Source: Candidatus Tokpelaia sp. (GTDB lineage: Bacteria > Pseudomonadota > Alphaproteobacteria > Rhizobiales > Rhizobiaceae). From it: a DNA stretch of 64,000 bases. Location: positions 1 to 64,000 of the forward strand of contig NZ_QLZD01000013.1 in assembly GCF_008636115.1 (NCBI RefSeq), in the 5' to 3' direction. The position numbers were made by a program, and so were the translations under genes. Positions 9,063 through 15,821 of the stretch are shown here, piece by piece. Positions within the stretch are counted from its first letter, which is position 1; each line of letters opens with the position of its first letter. Under the pieces are notes generated by a model. It was not told where the DNA came from and did not search any database. It saw nothing but the letters and a program-made list of their open reading frames with translations.

Positions 9063-10823
9063 TCAAGCAGTCTCACGGCGAAAACTCCATTGCACTCTGT
9101 CGCGCTCAGCCGTAGAAAAATTAAGCACATATTGCTGTGTTTTGGCAGGGCCGCCAAGCCCGGAAAAATAAATGGAATCTTCCAGCCGCACCGGGCAGTC
9201 GGCCGAAAATATCCAGCTTTCACCATAATCCCCCTGCAAGCGAATAATATCATGCTCCTGCCCGCTTGCTTCATCTCGCACCGCGCCTTCATGGCTTATG
9301 CCAATATCCGGGTGCACATGAAACCGCACCGCAACAGGCACTGCCGGCGTGTGCGATGATTTTCTGCGCCACAGGCCGGCACGCTCCGGCTCCTCATAAA
9401 AACGGTCGCAACCCTGCAACACATTGCCGTTACGGCTTAAAGTCAGAGCGCGCTCATGTATCAGACTAAAGGCCTGTTTATAACCGTCATGCGCAGCAAT
9501 AAAGCCCTGCATATCCTCTTCTTCTATCCTGGCCGTGCGCACATGCAGCCTTCTGCCGGCAAAGCCGCTTAGCGGCCTGTCACCGCGGGCAAAACGGCAG
9601 GAAGATGTATCGGCAATGGTAGCGGTGGAATGCGCCGCCGTCAAACGGCCGAAAAAGCGGAATTCCGCCGGGCCGTAAGGATCCAGACCGCAATTAACAA
9701 TAAAGCGCTGGCGGCCTGAAGACATTTCAAAGGAAAGGCAGCCGGCATTGGCCGTTTCTGTCAATCTTTTGGCCAAAGGGGCACCCGTATCGGCCAGCAC
9801 CACCGTATCACCGCCGGTCAGGCGCTGATAGCCGGAATGCGGCGCCTGTGAAAAAGGCGCCCCCACTGTTTCAACAGCATTGAGCACAATATCCAGCCTT
9901 TGCGCCAAAATCGGGCCGACACCGTTAAAATTGGCCAGAGTGCCGTCACAATGGCGAAAAAAGCGCAGAGCCGGCAAGAGGCGATCAATCGCAACAACCA
10001 ATAGCGGCGGCGGCGCCTGCAGGCAATGTGTATAAGCATATTGCAACGGCAGCAGATAAATCAGCAGCTCCAGTATTATTGCCGGATTACGCGATATATG
10101 GCCGCCATCGGGCAAAATCTGCCGCGCCAGCTCTTTTTCCAGCCGGCGATGCGCCTTAAGCTGCGCTTTGCGCGCTGCTTTGCCGGCCGAAGCCGGGGCG
10201 CACAGCGCCGCCATGGCCAGAGCAACAGCAATATAAAGCCGCGCAATATCATCTTTTTCTCCGGCAAAAGTCACACGCAAATAGCGTATATGCAGGCCGA
10301 TAATTTTGAGAAAACGCTTCCGAAAAGCCGGAGCAGCGCCGGCAAACAGCGCTTCGCCATGCGCCAGCCAGGCAATCAGGCGGCGGGCAGCAAGAGCTGC
10401 TGCCCAGGCGCGGCCGGCCGGCTTCCTGCCCTCAAGCTCTATCCAATCCAGAGTCAAAGCGCGCGCATGAGCGGCAGCCAGCTCGGTTTCTGCCGCTGTC
10501 ATATGGTTCAGCCAACTGAAATCATAGAGAGCCTCTTCCCATTCGCGGCTGGGCGGCTCTACCAGAAAGGGAGAGGTCGCCCCGGCCTGCACAATACGCC
10601 CGCCCAGGGGAAAGCGGCCGTGATAAAATTCATGCGCCAGTTTGGGATCGGCCAGGTGCATATCAAATGGAGCATAAAGCAGATGCGCCGGCGCCCGGCC
10701 GCTAAAACGCCAGCTCAAAAGCGGCCAGCCCGCCGCTTGACGCATAAAGCGGCTGAGCAAAGCTGTTGGCGAAAATTCGCCTGAGCCTGCTTTATAAACG
10801 GAAGTATGAACTGCTCCGGCCAA
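9063..10823 (-). CDS. Heparinase II/III family protein
   Basis: The protein resembles the heparinase II/III-like proteins found beside purH in rhizobia. An alpha-helical toroid-like N-terminal half (FDMHLADPKLAHEFYHGRF, then WLNHM, WIELEG, DGGHISRNP) is followed by a beta-rich C-terminal half (DTGAPLAKR, GLDPYGPAEFRFFGRL, AHSTATIADTSS, VRFHVHPDI). The HxTATI and RFHxHP segments carry likely catalytic or metal-binding histidines. The frame is open to 10991. The TTG at 10823 is chosen because GGGAA precedes it and it gives a length like relatives (586 residues), but the start is uncertain. The substrate is unknown; a role in exopolysaccharide or envelope sugar turnover is possible. Confidence 0.8.
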   Translation of the reverse strand: MAGAVHTSVYKAGSGEFSPTALLSRFMRQAAGWPLLSWRFSGRAPAHLLYAPFDMHLADPKLAHEFYHGRFPLGGRIVQAGATSPFLVEPPSREWEEALYDFSWLNHMTAAETELAAAHARALTLDWIELEGRKPAGRAWAAALAARRLIAWLAHGEALFAGAAPAFRKRFLKIIGLHIRYLRVTFAGEKDDIARLYIAVALAMAALCAPASAGKAARKAQLKAHRRLEKELARQILPDGGHISRNPAIILELLIYLLPLQYAYTHCLQAPPPLLVVAIDRLLPALRFFRHCDGTLANFNGVGPILAQRLDIVLNAVETVGAPFSQAPHSGYQRLTGGDTVVLADTGAPLAKRLTETANAGCLSFEMSSGRQRFIVNCGLDPYGPAEFRFFGRLTAAHSTATIADTSSCRFARGDRPLSGFAGRRLHVRTARIEEEDMQGFIAAHDGYKQAFSLIHERALTLSRNGNVLQGCDRFYEEPERAGLWRRKSSHTPAVPVAVRFHVHPDIGISHEGAVRDEASGQEHDIIRLQGDYGESWIFSADCPVRLEDSIYFSGLGGPAKTQQYVLNFSTAERDRVQWSFRRETA

Positions 10824-11231
10824 AACTTTCTTCCCGTTGCAACAAAATCCACCTTTGCGCCCGGCTCGACACCGGCCACAGCCGCGCCGCCGCATAGCTT
10901 GCGCAGGCCTGCCCAGTTTTACAAAACAAGGTAAATAAAGCGTTAAACCGACAGACAGCCGGCAGCATGTGATTCCGCGGGCGGCAAGCACCGGGCCAAC
11001 AGGCAGGCAAGGCCGCCGCGCCGGCCGGGCATGACCGCAATATTATAAAATTATAATTTTATGCGTATTTTTGTTGCCCGGCAAAAAAATCAGGCTTACA
11101 ATAGGGGGAGTGAGGAGCCGGTTAAAGCCCCTCACTTGACCCTTCATAATTTCAGGGCAATGATGATAGCGCTCAAACTGATCATCAGGCCTAAAATCTG
11201 AAGGATAAGGCTGATTATCTGATAATCCGAC

Positions 11232-11245
11232 ACAGGCTAGCCTGT
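11232..11245. repeat. 14-bp perfect palindrome, copy 2
   Basis: This is identical to the palindrome ACAGGCTAGCCTGT at 213-226. Flanking bases differ, so only the palindrome itself is conserved between the two sites. Confidence 0.7.
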
Positions 11246-11361
11246 TTGGCCTTTCCCCCCTATATACGCCCAAAGGAGATAATTCCCCTTTGGGCATTGT
11301 TTATTTATAAAGATTTCCTTACCATAAGTTTAAATCTTATATTGTGAATAGAATAAGCTAA

Positions 11362-11695
11362 CGGCTCAGGCGGCACTAAACAGTAAAGCGCAGCCACAAT
11401 TTCTGCTCATAAAAGCGGGAGGAATTTCTCGCTTACCTGTTTTGCTTTCTGTTCAATCTTAAGTTGAATTACTGCCTGTCAAGGCAATTTTGTTGTCTTT
11501 AGCGGGAATAGAAACTTTACCGATTGGCGAAAGGCAAAAAAGCTTCCTGAATTTTCGGCCGGGCTGGATTATTCTTCCACCGGCTCAGGCGGCGCTAAAC
11601 AGCAAGAGTGGCAAGATTTTTGCTCATAAAAAACGGGCGAAAGAATTACCCTCCGCCCGTTTTGCCTTTCCTGTAAATGTAAGTTGAATTGCAGG
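11362..11695. repeat. Two degenerate copies of a unit carrying the prmC 3' end
   Basis: The stretch CGGCTCAGGCGGC-CTAAACAG occurs at 11362 and 11580. Both match the last codons and stop of prmC at 12181 (CGGCTCAGGCAGCGGCAAAC). After each copy come TGCTCATAAAA, a hairpin-forming segment and AAGTTGAATT in the same order, giving a unit of about 218 bp. The second copy keeps a perfect terminator stem, while the first has decayed. Confidence 0.7.
11630..11663 (-). terminator. Strong bidirectional terminator
   Basis: The 10-bp stem AAAACGGGCG / CGCCCGTTTT has a 14-base loop. On the minus strand it is followed by TTTTTT and would end the transcript of the toxin-like gene at 11730-11810. The plus strand also has a T-run. 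Confidence 0.8.
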
Positions 11696-11729
11696 CACTG
11701 CAACAAATCTTGTATAAGCTATACGCTGG

Positions 11730-11810
11730 TTATTTCCAGCGCATATTTGCAACTTGAAGCATCAGAGCAAAAGCCGCAAACGTTAACATTGCTGTCTCGT
11801 AATTTGTCAT
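11730..11810 (-). CDS. Probable type I toxin-like peptide (26 aa, holin-like)
   Basis: The 26-codon frame begins MTNYETAML, continues with a hydrophobic stretch of about 15 residues (TFAAFALMLQVA) and ends MRWK. It resembles the short holin-like toxins that begin M-x-x-YE followed by one membrane helix. A perfect AGGAGG lies eight bases before the ATG at 11810; another ATG at 11816 is too close to it. The leader also holds CCTCCT 17 bases upstream of this SD, able to pair fully with it and hide the ribosome site, as in type I toxin mRNAs. A strong terminator follows at 11630. The antitoxin RNA is not identified. A chance frame remains possible. Confidence 0.5.
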   Translation of the reverse strand: MTNYETAMLTFAAFALMLQVANMRWK

Positions 11811-11818
11811 ATTCATAA

Positions 11819-11847
11819 CCTCCTTTTGCATTAGAATCGAGAGGAGG
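11819..11847 (-). promoter_or_regulatory. Ribosome site sequestered by an upstream anti-SD
   Basis: On the minus strand CCTCCT is followed after 17 bases by AGGAGG, the SD of the toxin-like peptide. The two are perfectly complementary, so the mRNA can fold to block translation until the stem is opened or processed. Confidence 0.6.
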
Positions 11848-11945
11848 AATCATTCCCGCCCCCGTTAAGACGGGCAGCGTATAATGTTTACGGCCGATAG
11901 TAAAGAAGTCAGCGCGGGGATAATTTATGGTTATTTTTATGTCTA

Positions 11946-11973
11946 TTGCATTACTAAAAAAATTTGTTATAAT
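11946..11973 (+). promoter_or_regulatory. Sigma70-type promoter
   Basis: TTGCAT (11946-11951) and TATAAT (11968-11973) are separated by 16 bp. No protein gene follows on the plus strand, so the likely product is the short RNA that ends at the terminator near 12131. Confidence 0.55.
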
Positions 11974-11979
11974 CCCGCT

Positions 11980-12131
11980 TATACAACCTCCAAATAAGGG
12001 AGGACTGCGGCACTATTCAACGAATCTTGTATAAGCTATTATATCGCCTTTAGCGGGAGTGACAGCTTTGTTGACAGGCCAAATATAAAAAGCAAGGCAG
12101 AAGGATAGAATCACCTTCGCCTTGCTTTTTT
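11980..12131 (+). ncRNA. Candidate small RNA of about 150 nt
   Basis: It begins just after a near-consensus promoter and ends at a strong hairpin followed by T6. Near the 5' end CCTCC and GGAGG (11987-12003) form a small stem that exposes or hides an anti-SD sequence. No reading frame of note lies in it. It could be a regulator of the adjacent toxin-like peptide, whose SD is complementary to its CCTCC, or a decayed relative of that locus. Confidence 0.4.
12088..12131. terminator. Strong bidirectional terminator downstream of prmC
   Basis: The stem AAAAGCAAGG / CCTTGCTTTT is extended inward by GAAGG / CCTTC and followed by T-runs on both strands. It can end the minus-strand prfA-prmC transcript and the candidate plus-strand RNA. 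Confidence 0.8.
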
Positions 12132-12184
12132 ATGAGCAGGAAAATCGTCAGAGTTTAGCGCAAGCCCCGCGCTTTGTGTTCGGC

Positions 12185-13324
12185 TCAGGCAGCGGCAAAC
12201 AGTAAAGCGCGGTCAATGCCGGCGAGGTCGCGCTTTGTTGCCAAATGCTGAAAGCCGGCCGCCTGAAACACAGCAATAATATCCGCCGCCTGGCCAAAAC
12301 CTGCCTCCACCGCCAGCCGGCCGCCGGGTGCCAGATGCGCCGCGGCACCCGCCGCCAAAGCGCGATAAAAATCCAGCCCGTCAACGCCGCCGTCCAAAGC
12401 GCGGCGCGGTTCATAAAACCGCACTTCATCAGCCAGGTGTTCAATGTCTGCGCGCGGAATATAAGGCGGGTTTGAAACAATAAAATCAAACCGCCCGGCA
12501 ACAGCACTAAACCAATCACTTTTTAGCGCGGTAAAACGCCCGGCCAGGCCGGCCGCTTCAGCATTTTTTTGCGCGGTTTCCAGCGCCTCAGCAGCAATAT
12601 CCACCCCCACAGCCTGTAATTGCGGTATTTCATGCAGCAGCGCCAGTGCCAGCGCGCCGCTGCCCGTGCCCATATCCAATAAAGTAACCGGGGCAGCCGC
12701 GGGTAGCGGCATTTCTTCCTGTTTTGTGCCTTCACCCGGAAAAGGCTTGCCGCTATCTGCAACTTTCCGGGGCACAAAATTGCCCGCGCTCTTATCCGGA
12801 CGCAGCGTTTCTTCTGCTTTTACGCTGTGCTGCGACAGCTTTTTGCCGGCAGAACAAGAGAGCTTATTTGCGCTTGTATAAAGGCCTTTATCCGCTCTGG
12901 ATAGATTGGCTATACAGGCGCCGGCTGCGGCAACGCTATTTTGCCCGCTGCCGCGCGCCCCTTCGCTATCTGCCGCTTTTTGTCGGATTAACGGCAGCAA
13001 AAGGTCGACCACCGCCTCACTATCCGGCCGCGGCTCTAAAGTGGCGGGGGAAAGGGCTAAATCCAACCCGTAAAAAGCGCGGCGGCCAAGAATGCGATGC
13101 ACCGATTCGCCGTGCAAGCGCCGCTCGATCGCCGCTTCCAGTTTCTCTTGCGCGGCGGTATCAAGTGGCGGCGCCCGCCCGGCCAAAAGCTCTGTCTGGC
13201 TGATACCGGCAATAGCCTGCAACAGCAGCCGCGCGTCTAGAGCAGCACTCTTCACCCCCGCCGCCTTTAACCGCGCCGCCATTTGCTGCAGCACAATTTC
13301 TGCCACCAAACTTTGTTCATTCAC
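12185..13324 (-). CDS. prmC: Release factor glutamine methyltransferase with a large insertion
   Basis: PrmC methylates the glutamine of the GGQ motif in release factors; its substrate prfA lies just upstream. The N-terminal helical domain (1-115), SAM site LLDMGTGSGALAL and catalytic NPPY (SNPPYIPRADI) are present. Between PRPDSEAVVDLL and the SAM site, about residues 118-211 are a hydrophilic stretch absent from normal PrmC (about 290 residues). Its DNA carries CGCGCGCCCCTTC at 12952, the reverse complement of the window-start repeat core, read as DSEGARG. The GTG at 13322-13324 is chosen because the upstream frame overlaps the hicB-like gene. The insertion stays in frame, so the gene is probably functional. 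Confidence 0.88.
   Translation of the reverse strand: MNEQSLVAEIVLQQMAARLKAAGVKSAALDARLLLQAIAGISQTELLAGRAPPLDTAAQEKLEAAIERRLHGESVHRILGRRAFYGLDLALSPATLEPRPDSEAVVDLLLPLIRQKAADSEGARGSGQNSVAAAGACIANLSRADKGLYTSANKLSCSAGKKLSQHSVKAEETLRPDKSAGNFVPRKVADSGKPFPGEGTKQEEMPLPAAAPVTLLDMGTGSGALALALLHEIPQLQAVGVDIAAEALETAQKNAEAAGLAGRFTALKSDWFSAVAGRFDFIVSNPPYIPRADIEHLADEVRFYEPRRALDGGVDGLDFYRALAAGAAAHLAPGGRLAVEAGFGQAADIIAVFQAAGFQHLATKRDLAGIDRALLFAAA
12952..12964 (-). repeat. Repeat core inside the prmC insertion
   Basis: The 13-mer GAAGGGGCGCGCG on the minus strand is identical to part of the core repeated at 1-184 and at 20116. It is preceded by GCAGATAGC, which also occurs close to the copy at 20114-20146. 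It encodes EGAR within the inserted segment. Confidence 0.8.
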
Positions 13325-13364
13325 TGTTTTGCTTTCACGCTTTGTGCTTGAGCCAAAGCCGCCT

Positions 13365-13763
13365 TCAGGCCAGCCCCAATTCATGCCGCGCCGCGGTAGC
13401 CAAAAAAGCGGAACGGTTAAGGCGACGTTGGTGAGCAGCATGGTCGACGGCCCGCAACAGGCCGCGCTCAAAAGTTACATTGGCGCGGATAATTTCGCTA
13501 TCATTATCAATCAGTGGAACACGGATAAAAAACGCGCCTTCGGTTAAAGCAGCGCTAACATCTTTTCGCTGTAACAGCTTTTCCAGCGGCAATGGTTCAA
13601 CCGTCTCTTTACTATCCTCAAACCAAAGCTGCAGAGCCTCACTGGCATTGCCGATAATTTCTCTCTCTGTATCCGCAGCAGAAAACAGCCCCGGAATATC
13701 TGGAAATTGCACACCAAAAGCAGAATTTTTATCTTTACGAACCAAAGCATAATAATGCCGCAT
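13365..13763 (-). CDS. HicB-family antitoxin (orphan)
   Basis: The protein has the HicB partial RNase-H-like fold at the N-terminus (YYALVRKD, FGVQFPDIPGLFSAADT, EALQLW) and a C-terminal ribbon-helix-helix-like end (RRLNRSAFLATAARHEL). HicB normally neutralises the HicA mRNA interferase. No HicA-like frame lies on either side, so this is an orphan or a remnant. A strong AAAGGAG precedes the ATG. It sits between prmC and a short copy of prmC's 5' end, which suggests it arrived by insertion and local duplication. Confidence 0.8.
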   Translation of the reverse strand: MRHYYALVRKDKNSAFGVQFPDIPGLFSAADTEREIIGNASEALQLWFEDSKETVEPLPLEKLLQRKDVSAALTEGAFFIRVPLIDNDSEIIRANVTFERGLLRAVDHAAHQRRLNRSAFLATAARHELGLA

Positions 13764-13848
13764 AATGCTTCTCCTTTACAGCCAGCCTGCTTGCCGTGCC
13801 TTCCGCCTTTAACCGCGCTGCCATGTGCTTTAACTTTTCTTCAGCCAT
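13735..13848 (-). pseudogene. Small frame with a prmC 5'-end fragment
   Basis: A 37-codon frame starts at an ATG overlapping the stop of the upstream gene (ATGGCTGA). Bases 13803-13829 match 13261-13287 of prmC with two mismatches, giving the shared peptide MAARLKA-G. It runs into the start of hicB. It looks like a displaced copy of the prmC N-terminal coding region, though it may still be translated as a coupling peptide for hicB. Confidence 0.5.
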
Positions 13849-14635
13849 TCTGCCGCTCCTTATTTCCCTCTTGCATCTCAGGGAACAGCTTTTCTGTAAT
13901 TTTTCCTCTTAAAATATCAAAATGCTCCCTGTTATCCGTTGTTTTGCCAATGGTTAGTTCACGAACATAATTTAATTTTTGCTCGACAAATTTTTTATCA
14001 CATTGTTGTTGCGGAACAAGATTTACTTCTTTTAGCACTAATCCCAGCCCTGCGAACACTTCTTTCGTGAATTCAATCGTTTTTGTAATATTTTCTTGAA
14101 AAAATGGGTTCAGAAATATGCAATTATCATCATAATAACGGATAAAGTCTTGTTGAGAAAGAGCTATCTCATTGATATATTTTTGCAAAAAATATGTCAA
14201 AAATAATTGTAATCTGGCACCACCTTCAGCCTTGCTTATTGCCTTTTGCGCCTCAGCAGTAAAATCATATGCAAGGTTCTTTAAGAAATTTTCGCAGTCA
14301 GTTTTTGAACTGCGGCACAAAATATCAAACAAATTCTCATCACCAAGAAAGTAAAGTGCATCAATGGAACTCCGCATTGTCAGAAGAGTTTTATGAACAA
14401 CTTGCAATTTTTGCCAACATACAGCTAGGGCATCAAACTCTTTCTCGGTAAATTTTAACTTTTGCGTCAAATGAAAATCTAAATTTCGCTTAAGGGTTTC
14501 CAGTTCTTGCGCATATTTATTTTTCTCCGTCTCTAATTTCTTAGTTGCCTTGCGCCCTTGCCGTGCCGTCCACAACGCAACACCGCCAGCAATAATAGCA
14601 GCCAAAACGGATACAGAGGCAGCCCAATTTTGCAT
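13841..14635 (-). CDS. Membrane-anchored coiled-coil protein, unknown
   Basis: This 264-residue protein begins with one membrane helix (about 5-23) followed by a charged coiled coil (about 26-60) and a long helical cytoplasmic part. No catalytic motif is recognised. Its DNA is more AT-rich than prfA and prmC around it, which suggests acquisition. It is co-directional with the orphan hicB and may have come with it. The architecture of an N-terminal helix plus coiled coil is common among small accessory genes in defence regions, but a function cannot be assigned. GGGAGAGGG lies before the ATG. Confidence 0.65.
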   Translation of the reverse strand: MQNWAASVSVLAAIIAGGVALWTARQGRKATKKLETEKNKYAQELETLKRNLDFHLTQKLKFTEKEFDALAVCWQKLQVVHKTLLTMRSSIDALYFLGDENLFDILCRSSKTDCENFLKNLAYDFTAEAQKAISKAEGGARLQLFLTYFLQKYINEIALSQQDFIRYYDDNCIFLNPFFQENITKTIEFTKEVFAGLGLVLKEVNLVPQQQCDKKFVEQKLNYVRELTIGKTTDNREHFDILRGKITEKLFPEMQEGNKERQNG

Positions 14636-14703
14636 AGCCGCCCTCTCCCTTCAGCCCTGCGATGAAGGCATAGCAGCCTTCCCCAAATCCCAAGTAAAAG
14701 CGG

Positions 14704-15783
14704 CTAGCCGCCTTCCCCCATCTCAGCCAGCAGGGCGGTTTGGTGGTCGGTGATGAGCGGCTCAATAATTTCGTCCAGCTCGCCTTCCAGCACTTTATCC
14801 AGTCTGTATAAAGTCAGGTTAATGCGGTGGTCGGTCACCCGCCCCTGGGGGAAATTATAGGTGCGGATACGCTCACTGCGATCACCGCTGCCCACCTGGC
14901 TTTTGCGCTCGCTTGAGCGCGCGCTTTCCGCCTGCTGCCTTTCCATATCATAAAGGCGGGAGCGCAAAACCTGCATAGCGCGGGCGCGGTTCTGATGCTG
15001 CGATTTTTCCGCCTGCACCACCATAATACCGGTGGGGATATGGGTAATGCGCACCGCCGAATCGGTCGTATTGACATGCTGGCCGCCGGCACCGCTCGCC
15101 CGCATAGTATCAATGCGAATATCTTCCGGCCTTATTTCTATATCAATTTCTTCTGCCTCCGGCAGCACCGCCACAGTTGCTGCCGAAGTATGAATACGGC
15201 CGCTGCCTTCCGTCTCCGGCACGCGCTGCACCCGATGCACGCCGGATTCAAATTTCAGCCGGGCAAAAGCACCGCGCCCGGCAACAGCGGCAATAATTTC
15301 CTTATAGCCGCCAACCTCGCCCTCACTGGCAGAAACCAGCTCGACCTTCCAGCCCTTGGCCGCAGCATAGTGCTCATACATACGGAATAAATCGCCGGCA
15401 AATAAAGCGGCCTCTGAGCCGCCCGTGCCGGCGCGGATTTCCAGCAGCACATTGCGCTCATCAGCGGCATCTTTCGGCAGCAGCAAAATTTGCAGCCGCT
15501 TTTCCAGCTCTTCCGCCTCGGCTGCTAATTGCGGCACTTCCGCCTGCGCGTAAGCACGCATAGCGCTGTCTTCATTATTATCAGCCAGCAGCTCGGCTAA
15601 ATCCGCCTGTTCCTTACGCACCGATTCCAGCGCCTGCAAGAGAGCAACAATGTTTTTCAGCTCGGCATATTCGGCCGCCAGCCGGCCGTAATCGCCGCTA
15701 AAAGCCTCATCATGCAGTTGCGCTTCCAGCATTTCAAAGCGCTTTTTTATCTGCTCTATCCGTGTTTGCGGCAAGGTCACCAT
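14704..15783 (-). CDS. prfA: Peptide chain release factor 1
   Basis: RF1 reads UAA and UAG stop codons and triggers peptide release. The GGQ motif lies in [17 protein letters not shown], and [12 protein letters not shown] and the C-terminal [15 protein letters not shown] are typical. The ATG at 15783 has AGGTGG seven bases upstream and gives 359 residues, the usual length; a GTG at 15792 is the alternative. It sits downstream of ptsP, an order common in rhizobia, with the gene for its modifying enzyme prmC further on. Confidence 0.96.
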   Translation of the reverse strand: MVTLPQTRIEQIKKRFEMLEAQLHDEAFSGDYGRLAAEYAELKNIVALLQALESVRKEQADLAELLADNNEDSAMRAYAQAEVPQLAAEAEELEKRLQILLLPKDAADERNVLLEIRAGTGGSEAALFAGDLFRMYEHYAAAKGWKVELVSASEGEVGGYKEIIAAVAGRGAFARLKFESGVHRVQRVPETEGSGRIHTSAATVAVLPEAEEIDIEIRPEDIRIDTMRASGAGGQHVNTTDSAVRITHIPTGIMVVQAEKSQHQNRARAMQVLRSRLYDMERQQAESARSSERKSQVGSGDRSERIRTYNFPQGRVTDHRINLTLYRLDKVLEGELDEIIEPLITDHQTALLAEMGEGG

Positions 15784-15821
15784 ATCTTCCACCTTTATTG
15801 CTTTTTAACCTGACCACAGCC

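Larger units (their letters stand above)
10824..12184. other. Long non-coding stretch of decayed duplications
   Basis: About 1.36 kb separate the heparinase-like gene from prmC. It holds a second copy of the ACAGGCTAGCCTGT palindrome (11232), a hairpin GCCCAAAGG / CCTTTGGGC (11269-11298) and two copies of the prmC 3' end (11362, 11580). A 26-codon toxin-like gene, strong terminators and promoter-like sequences are listed separately. The phrase CTTGTATAAGCTAT occurs at 11709 and 12027, and TTTAGCGGGA at 11498 and 12050, which shows that larger units were duplicated and have diverged. Confidence 0.7.

Noticed and set aside
11043-11297. 84-codon minus-strand gene
   Set aside because: No family match, no SD, and it spans the palindrome and hairpin of a repeat-rich stretch.
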